This document shows positions 58,504-64,000 of a DNA stretch of 64,000 bases, piece after piece. The translations under genes were made by a program, and so were the position numbers. The stretch's first letter is position 1. Each line of letters starts with the position of its first letter. This stretch comes from Flavobacteriales bacterium (lineage in GTDB: Bacteria > Bacteroidota > Bacteroidia > Flavobacteriales_D > Sanyastnellaceae), in contig CANGTU010000013.1 in NCBI GenBank assembly GCA_947456965.1, forward strand, positions 1-64,000, given 5' to 3'. Below the pieces are notes generated by a model. The model was not told the origin of the DNA. It worked only from the letters and a program-made list of their open reading frames with translations, and did not search any database.

Positions 58504-59115
58504 GTGAATCACCTCGCCCATTTTCTGCTGGCTTTTGAGGATCCCGACTATCTGGTAGGCCAGTTTATCGCCGATGCTGTAAAGGGAAGCAGTTACACCC
58601 GATATCCGACGGAGGTAGCCCGTGGTATCTTGCTGCACAGGCATATCGACCACCTCACAGACATCCATCCCGCGTGCCGGGAGCTCAGAGCTGTGCTCCG
58701 GCCGCACCTCGGTTTATACACTCCCGTGGCCATGGATCTTTACTTCGACCATTTTCTGGCCTTGAATTGGGCCCACTGGCATACTGATTCGCTGAAAGCC
58801 TTTGCTGACCGTTGTTATTCCACCTTGCAATCGTGCGCCTTTCCCCTTCCGGAGCGTATGCAAACTGCCTTGCATTACATGAGCACCTATGACTGGCTTA
58901 CCGCGTACGCCAGCCGGGAGGGTGTTAACCGCAGCCTGCTTGGGCTATCAGCCCGCGTGAAGGGCGGGGAAATCCTGGAGAAAGCTCCTGAAGTCCTCGC
59001 CCGGAATGAGTCCGGGATTTCCCAGACATTCGACTACTTTTTCCCCGAGCTGCATGAATCCTGCAGACTGAAATTGAGTACCTTTGCAACCGACCGGCCG
59101 GAAACTTCCGGTTAA
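58504..59115 (+). CDS. Acyl carrier protein phosphodiesterase (AcpH)-like protein
   Basis: A 203-residue protein of the DUF479 (ACP phosphodiesterase) family, which in E. coli removes phosphopantetheine from ACP. The N-terminus (VNHLAHFLLAFEDPDYLVGQ) equals the family start NFLAHLYLA, with VARGILLHRHIDHLTD (metal site) following. The frame is open back to 58384, but the GTG at 58504 gives the right N-terminus and length and follows the -7 element by 6 nt. ACP dephosphopantetheinylation by non-E. coli members is not well established. Confidence 0.88.
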   Translation: MNHLAHFLLAFEDPDYLVGQFIADAVKGSSYTRYPTEVARGILLHRHIDHLTDIHPACRELRAVLRPHLGLYTPVAMDLYFDHFLALNWAHWHTDSLKAFADRCYSTLQSCAFPLPERMQTALHYMSTYDWLTAYASREGVNRSLLGLSARVKGGEILEKAPEVLARNESGISQTFDYFFPELHESCRLKLSTFATDRPETSG

Positions 59116-59171
59116 CGGCAGGCCGGCTGTATACTTGAACCAACTAAACTACGCCCAACCAGGAGCACCGT

Positions 59172-59957
59172 ATGCTACGCTTCGTACCAACAGTTTTATT
59201 TCTGCTGGCTGCCGGTTTTGTCCAGGCAGGTAACATTGTCCTTGAGGGACGCTACCAGCAGCGAAACATCTTTGTCGTGAATCCGGTTTCGGATGACGGA
59301 GTTGGGTATTGCATCTACGAAGTCAATGTCAACGGCCAGGTGGCGTCCGATGAGATCAACGCGCAGGCCTTTGAAATTGATTTAACAGGTTATAATCTGA
59401 AAGAGGGCGACCCGGTCGTCATTGTGCTGAAGCACAAAGATGGCTGTACTCCCCGGATCCTGAATCCCGGAGCGCTGGAGCCAGGCCCCTCTTTTGAATG
59501 CGACAAAATTGAATGCACTGCTCAAGGACTGCTCACCTGGGAAACCACCGGTGAAAAGGGTAAGCTTTCCTTCATGGTTCAGCAATTCAAGTGGAATAAA
59601 TGGGTGCAGGTTGGCGAGGTAATGGGCACTGGAACTCCGGGCCGCAATTCTTATAAGTTTCAAGCCAGTCTGACCAGTGGATTGAACCGCTTCCGGGTGG
59701 TCCAGAAGGGCTATGAAGGTGATATTCGCAAGAGCCCGACTGCAGAGGTCACAAGTACGGCTCCACCTGTGACCTTCCGCTTTGACAAAAAGCTCAAGGT
59801 CATTCAATTCTCAGCAGAAAATGCCTTCGAGTTATTCAATTCCTTCGGGCAGGTGGTGAAGCGGGGAACTGGCACCTCCATTGAGGTAGCATCGCTGCCC
59901 AAGGGAGAGTATTTTCTGAGCTATGACAACAAGACTGAAAAATTCATCAGCAAGTAA
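59172..59957 (+). CDS. Secreted protein with C-terminal sorting-like domain
   Basis: A 261-residue exported protein with a signal peptide (about 1-20, ending VQAG), a beta-rich body with no recognised motif, and a C-terminus (about 215-261; FELFNSFGQVVKRGTG, then LPKGEYFLSYDNKTEKFISK) resembling a short type A T9SS sorting domain. Function unknown. It ends before a terminator and starts about 57 nt after the AcpH-like gene. Confidence 0.75.
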   Translation: MLRFVPTVLFLLAAGFVQAGNIVLEGRYQQRNIFVVNPVSDDGVGYCIYEVNVNGQVASDEINAQAFEIDLTGYNLKEGDPVVIVLKHKDGCTPRILNPGALEPGPSFECDKIECTAQGLLTWETTGEKGKLSFMVQQFKWNKWVQVGEVMGTGTPGRNSYKFQASLTSGLNRFRVVQKGYEGDIRKSPTAEVTSTAPPVTFRFDKKLKVIQFSAENAFELFNSFGQVVKRGTGTSIEVASLPKGEYFLSYDNKTEKFISK

Positions 59958-59985
59958 TCCAACCATAACCAATCCGCTTACCAGG

Positions 59986-60012
59986 AAACCCCGGCTCAGG
60001 CCGGGGTTTTTT
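59986..60012 (+). terminator. Rho-independent terminator
   Basis: Perfect 10-bp stem aaaccccggc (59986-59995) / gccggggttt (60000-60009), 4-nt loop, followed by T residues. Confidence 0.92.
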
Positions 60013-60044
60013 GTACTCCGGCGGAAACGCCCTATCTTGCAGGT

Positions 60045-61478
60045 ATGGGTTATCGCACAGGCGGATGGGCTGCTATGTTATTCCTTGTCGCCGTCTGGTG
60101 CGTCCCCTTCCTTTCGTGCGATAGCGGGGTGCTTCACCCGGAGCGCGCGTTGCCTCCACCGATCCAGTTTGACCTTGACTCTATCAAAGCGCGTGGCCGG
60201 CTGATCCTGCTCACCGAGAACAGCGCTTCCACGTACTTCATCTACCGGGGCAAGCCCAAGGGCTTTGACTACGAGATGGCGCTGCAGTTTGCCCGTCACC
60301 TCGGAGTCAAACTGGAAATTCACCTTCTGGATGATGTAGATATGATGTTTGAAATGCTCAACAGGGGCGAGGGAGACCTCATTGCGAGTAACCTCACGGT
60401 AACCCCCGCGAGGTCAGCGCTGGTTGCCTTTTCCGAGCCCTTGTATACCTCCCGGGAAATGCTGGTGCAACGCAGATACCCTCCCGATTCCGCCACCTAT
60501 CCCGTTGTACGGGATACAGCGGAACTTCATTTGTTGCCCATCTGGGTTCATCGCTACTCGTCCTTTTACCAGCACCTGCAGGAGAGGGAGGCACGCACCG
60601 GTGTGGCCCTTCGCATACAGGAGGCACCGGGCCAGATCAGCACGGATGACCTTATCCGGCTCACCGCTTCCGGCGAAATCAGTGCTACCGTCACGGATGA
60701 AAACCTCGCCATCCTCCAGCAAGAGGATTACCCCGAACTGGATATGAGTCTGCCGCTTACACCTGACCAACCCATAGCCTGGGCCATGCGGAAAAATTCC
60801 GGGCAGCTTCAGAAAGCGCTCAATGCGTGGCTTGAAAAATCCTCCACCCAACAACGGTCAGCACGGCTCTACCGAAAATACTTCGGTCCGGAAACCCGAC
60901 TAGATTACCGCGGGCCCTTTGTGCTGCCTGTCCTGTCTAAAAACCAGATCAGCAGGTATGACACTCTTTTCCGGAAGTATTCTCCCCAGATTGGCTGGGA
61001 CTGGAGGCTACTGGCTGCACTCGTATACCAGGAGTCGCGATTCAATCCGGATGCGGTATCGTGGAGCGGTGCCTTCGGTCTGATGCAGATGATGCCCGAG
61101 ACTGCCCTCAAGTTCGGCTGTGATTCCGGGCAGACCGAAGAACCCAATATCCGGGCGGGCGTCCGCTACATCCATTATCTCGACAGGATGTGGCGAGACA
61201 AAATCCGACAGCCCGAGGAGCGTTTGCGGTTTGTACTGGCCAGCTATAATATTGGCCCTGGGCACATACTCGATGCCCGGAACCTGGCGAGGGAACTGGG
61301 GATGAGTGACACCTTGTGGGATGGACATGTGGCAGAGGCCCTCCTGCTCAAAAGCCAGGAGAAATACTACACCATGGAGTGTGTAAAGCATGGATATTGC
61401 AACACCCGGGAGCCCTATCATTTTGTCCGGAAGATTCTGGCCGTCTACGAGCACTATAAGCAGCACATCAAAGAATGA
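60045..61478 (+). CDS. MltF-like lytic transglycosylase with solute-binding domain
   Basis: A 477-residue lipoprotein (lipobox FLSC near residue 25): a periplasmic solute-binding domain (SBP_bac_3, about 45-285; RLILLTENSASTYFIYRGKPKGFDYEMA), followed by an SLT lytic transglycosylase domain (about 310-430; catalytic Glu in YQESRFNPDA, GAFGLMQMMPETA). This is the MltF layout, a peptidoglycan-cleaving enzyme with a sensory domain. The ATG at 60045 follows TATCTTG by 5 nt. Translationally coupled to the following lipoprotein (61475-61478). Confidence 0.93.
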   Translation: MGYRTGGWAAMLFLVAVWCVPFLSCDSGVLHPERALPPPIQFDLDSIKARGRLILLTENSASTYFIYRGKPKGFDYEMALQFARHLGVKLEIHLLDDVDMMFEMLNRGEGDLIASNLTVTPARSALVAFSEPLYTSREMLVQRRYPPDSATYPVVRDTAELHLLPIWVHRYSSFYQHLQEREARTGVALRIQEAPGQISTDDLIRLTASGEISATVTDENLAILQQEDYPELDMSLPLTPDQPIAWAMRKNSGQLQKALNAWLEKSSTQQRSARLYRKYFGPETRLDYRGPFVLPVLSKNQISRYDTLFRKYSPQIGWDWRLLAALVYQESRFNPDAVSWSGAFGLMQMMPETALKFGCDSGQTEEPNIRAGVRYIHYLDRMWRDKIRQPEERLRFVLASYNIGPGHILDARNLARELGMSDTLWDGHVAEALLLKSQEKYYTMECVKHGYCNTREPYHFVRKILAVYEHYKQHIKE

Positions 61479-62137
61479 AATTTCCATTCATCCGCCACGG
61501 CACGCCTGTCATCATCATCCTGATGATGAGTGCCGGCTCATGCCGTAAGGCGCCATCGGAACTAATCCTCGAGGGCAAGACCATGGAATACGGGGGCATT
61601 CAACCCCTGTCAGGGGTGGCGCTATCGGTTGAACAACGCGTAGTAGATGGCGCTGTATTCATCGGTGCGTATTCGCTTGCCGCCTCCACCACCACCTCTG
61701 CCGATGGCACGTATCGGATGGCCTGGCCACGCACCCAGCTGGCAGGACTTCGATTGCTGACCAGCCGCTCAGGGTATATCCCCGTGACGCTGGAGCTCAG
61801 TCCGGATGATTTTGCCCCGGGAGAAACCGTCTATCAGAATATCCGCCTCCGACCTGAGGCCTTTATCACCATGAACCTGAGGAATAGCGGCCCGGGATAT
61901 TCAGAAGACCTGCTGCGCTTCAGGTTCTATGGAGAGACTTACAACTGCGCGTGCTGCAGCGCTGAATGGCGGGAGTTTACCGGAGCGGATGTGGACACCA
62001 GTTTGACCTGTCGTGTATACGGCAACCAATGGGCCCGTTACTGGGCCGAGGTTGTTTCACCTGACGGCAACCAGCTGGTTCTGGACAGTGTGTGGTGCCC
62101 TGCATTCCAGACCACCTCTGTCGAATTTGACTATTGA
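61475..62137 (+). CDS. Hypothetical lipoprotein
   Basis: A 220-residue exported protein: signal segment with lipobox-like SAGSC near residue 23, a carboxypeptidase regulatory-like beta-sandwich (about 30-130; PLSGVALSVEQ and STTTSADGTYRMAW), and a C-terminal part with clustered cysteines (CACCSAEW, CRVY, VWCPAF). I do not recognise the family. It is translationally coupled to the MltF-like gene; the T9SS deiminase follows after 44 bp. Confidence 0.75.
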   Translation: MKFPFIRHGTPVIIILMMSAGSCRKAPSELILEGKTMEYGGIQPLSGVALSVEQRVVDGAVFIGAYSLAASTTTSADGTYRMAWPRTQLAGLRLLTSRSGYIPVTLELSPDDFAPGETVYQNIRLRPEAFITMNLRNSGPGYSEDLLRFRFYGETYNCACCSAEWREFTGADVDTSLTCRVYGNQWARYWAEVVSPDGNQLVLDSVWCPAFQTTSVEFDY

Positions 62138-62181
62138 ATACTGCATCCAGTCAAACCGATGAATTGATACCTTTACTACCG

Positions 62182-63975
62182 ATGAGACATCTGATCACGA
62201 CTGCTGTTTTCGCCACCCTGACATGGTACGCTGCAGCACAGCAAGAAATCCTGCCTAAAGGGTTCACCCCTGAAGAACGCGCGCGCATAGAGCGTGGTGA
62301 TTTTGAAATCCAGCGCCCCGAGCGAGGAATTGAATCACCACCGCCATTCGACAACATCCGCTGCATGGCTGAGTGGGAAGAAATCCAGGCCCTGACGATC
62401 GCCTGGACGAGCTACCCCGGTATCCTCAAGCAAATCGTGGCCGCTGCCAAGGACCAGTGTGAGGTCATTATCCTTTCCGAGAATCCCGCCCAGACCGAAA
62501 ATTATCTTTTAGGCACACAGGGTGCTCCGGCTCTCCCCGACCTTGATAACGTGACCATCCTGGAAATACCCTTCAACTCGATCTGGATGCGGGATTACGC
62601 CGGTAATCCGGTTTATGCCGATGAAGTAGGCGACCTGTTCATGGTGGACTGGATCTACAACCGTCCCACCAGGCCGGATGACGATGCATCACCTCAAGCC
62701 ATCGCCGACTTCCTGGGGCTTGATCTTTATACCATTACGGAGGCGCCTGCTGACCTGGTCAACACCGGCGGAAACTGGATGAGTGATGGATTCGGTACGG
62801 CCTTCGCTTCAGAGCTGATTCTCGAGGAAAATGCACCCGGTAACCCCTACGGCGTAACTGCCAAAACAGAGTCCGAGATCGACCAGATTGTGCAGGATTA
62901 TCTAGGTGTGGACACCTACATCAAAATGACCGCACTTGAGTTTGACAACATCAACCACATTGATATGCACATGAAGCTCCTCGATGAGGAGACCTTACTG
63001 GTTGGTGAATATCCTGATGGCATCGCCGATGGCCCGCAGATCAATGCCAATCTGGAGTATGTCCTTTCCAACTTCCAGACGAAATGGGGTACACCCTTCA
63101 AAGTCGTTCGCATACCGATGCCCGACAGTCCATCAGGACTCTGGCCGGACTCGAATCCTCCCGCCTTCTACCGGACCTATACCAACAGCGTTTTCGTCAA
63201 CAACAAGATCATTCTCCCCACCTATCGCGAACAGTATGATACTACAGCCATCCGGATCTATGAAGAAAATCTGCCGGGTTATCAGATTATTCCGATTGAC
63301 TGTGACAACTCTCAGGAAACCATCATTTCTGCAAGCGGCGCCATTCACTGCATCACTCATTCGGTGGGTGTGGACGAGCCGCTGCTCATCAGCCATCAGC
63401 CACTCGGAGATACAGAGGATAGCCAGAATGCCTATCAGGTAGTAGCCTACATGAACCACCGCGACGGTGTAGCCAATGGCACCTTATTCTGGAAGACCAA
63501 TCCCGATGATCCCTACACAGAGGTCGCTATGGCCGCCCTTGGAGATAACAACTGGTCGGCATTGATACCCGCCCAGCCCGCGGGAACGAAGGTGTACTAT
63601 TACGTGCGCGGAGAAGCCACGACGGGTAAGGTACAGGTGCGTCCCTTGCCGGCACCTGCGGGATACTGGAGTTTTCGCGTGCTCAACGGTGAAGTAGGTA
63701 TTGCAGAAGCGAATGGCACGTCCATTTTCGGTGCTATCTTCCCGAATCCTGCCTCTGCGATAACCTGTATACCCATGAACCTTGCGCGATCCACGAGCGG
63801 AACGCTGTGGCTTACCGATGCCTCAGGCCGCGAGGTGGAGATCATCCGTTCAGGCCACTTCCCTGCGGGAGAAATGCGTTACTTCCTCGATGCATCGAGG
63901 TATGAATCAGGTGTTTACCGCGTGGTATTCCGGTCTCCAGACGGCGTGGCTTCTCAGCCACTGATGATCAAGTAA
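62182..63975 (+). CDS. Agmatine/peptidylarginine deiminase family protein with T9SS sorting domain
   Basis: A 597-residue exported deiminase. Signal peptide (about 1-18, ending AAAQ); a deiminase (GME fold) domain (about 55-430) with D138 in WMRDYAG, H259/D261 in NHIDMH, probable N335 in YTNSVFVNN, and nucleophile C390 in GAIHCITHSVG; a beta-sandwich domain (about 435-510); and a C-terminal type A T9SS domain (about 525-597; FPNPASAITC, YESGVYRVVF). The residue order matches P. gingivalis PPAD (D130, H236, D238, N297, C351). A TTG-start frame reaches 62134, but the ATG at 62182 follows TACCTTTA by 6 nt. Confidence 0.92.
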   Translation: MRHLITTAVFATLTWYAAAQQEILPKGFTPEERARIERGDFEIQRPERGIESPPPFDNIRCMAEWEEIQALTIAWTSYPGILKQIVAAAKDQCEVIILSENPAQTENYLLGTQGAPALPDLDNVTILEIPFNSIWMRDYAGNPVYADEVGDLFMVDWIYNRPTRPDDDASPQAIADFLGLDLYTITEAPADLVNTGGNWMSDGFGTAFASELILEENAPGNPYGVTAKTESEIDQIVQDYLGVDTYIKMTALEFDNINHIDMHMKLLDEETLLVGEYPDGIADGPQINANLEYVLSNFQTKWGTPFKVVRIPMPDSPSGLWPDSNPPAFYRTYTNSVFVNNKIILPTYREQYDTTAIRIYEENLPGYQIIPIDCDNSQETIISASGAIHCITHSVGVDEPLLISHQPLGDTEDSQNAYQVVAYMNHRDGVANGTLFWKTNPDDPYTEVAMAALGDNNWSALIPAQPAGTKVYYYVRGEATTGKVQVRPLPAPAGYWSFRVLNGEVGIAEANGTSIFGAIFPNPASAITCIPMNLARSTSGTLWLTDASGREVEIIRSGHFPAGEMRYFLDASRYESGVYRVVFRSPDGVASQPLMIK

Positions 63976-64000
63976 TCCAACCGCGCAGCCGGGTACCCGT

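Overview
The window is chromosomal DNA of a member of the Bacteroidota, most likely a Flavobacteriales-like or related aquatic lineage with fairly high GC. Evidence: an LpxC-FabZ fusion, type IX secretion (T9SS) C-terminal sorting domains, Bacteroidota-only families (DUF3822, DUF4301, DUF5606, HsdR_N-like protein), a PafA-type phosphatase, a LytS/LytTR pair, Cys-rich CTDxxAxNY repeats, and promoters of the Bacteroidota type (TTG, 18-19 nt, TAnnTTTG) with little Shine-Dalgarno signal. No phage, insertion sequence, CRISPR array or rRNA operon is visible. It is mostly ordinary, very compact core genome.

Layout. 1-139: a 19-bp minisatellite that runs up to the asnS promoter. 183-8730: asnS, a YceI protein, a secreted serine hydrolase, katG, a methyltransferase and a thioredoxin-fold protein. 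8922-14084: rpoN with a PAP2-like membrane protein, galE, an orphan Hpt protein, and a DUF4301 protein. 14107-16936: lipid A operon lpxC-fabZ / lpxA / ABC ATPase. 16937-19374: an AT-richer, loosely packed stretch with two outer-membrane beta-barrel genes and the decayed 5' end of a second lpxC. 19440-31515: aconitase, ABC permease, two TlpA-like proteins, GDPD, a RecD-like helicase, DUF3822-rsmD-coaD, and a NUDIX gene.

31514-39755: pyrE-SRPBCC, M61 peptidase and PafA phosphatase, fluC-PAP2-fadD, and a 3-hydroxyacyl-CoA dehydrogenase. 39805-40008: two tRNA-Val genes. 40068-43968: DUF5606, HsdR_N-like, amn, holA and hemE. 43965-46391: two OmpA-domain paralogues. 46392-53215: obgE-adk, lpd, a P-domain protein with Cys repeats, a cysteine desulfurase and a phosphohexomutase. 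53490-58403: a propeller/Y_Y_Y/SpoIIE phosphatase converging on a LytTR regulator and LytS-type kinase. 58504-63975: AcpH-like protein, a small secreted protein, and a chain of secreted products ending in a T9SS-tagged deiminase that keeps the peptidylarginine deiminase catalytic residues.

The most notable observations are: (1) TAnnTTTG promoter elements lying only 4-6 nt before start codons at many genes, implying leaderless or near-leaderless mRNAs; (2) the lpxC remnant, whose 62 codons align to the intact gene through two frameshifts; (3) the divergent NUDIX/pyrE pair whose start codons share one CATG; (4) a candidate T9SS-secreted arginine deiminase; (5) a P-domain protein with Cys-rich repeats and a dockerin-like half motif. 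I did not find a clearly new multi-gene system.
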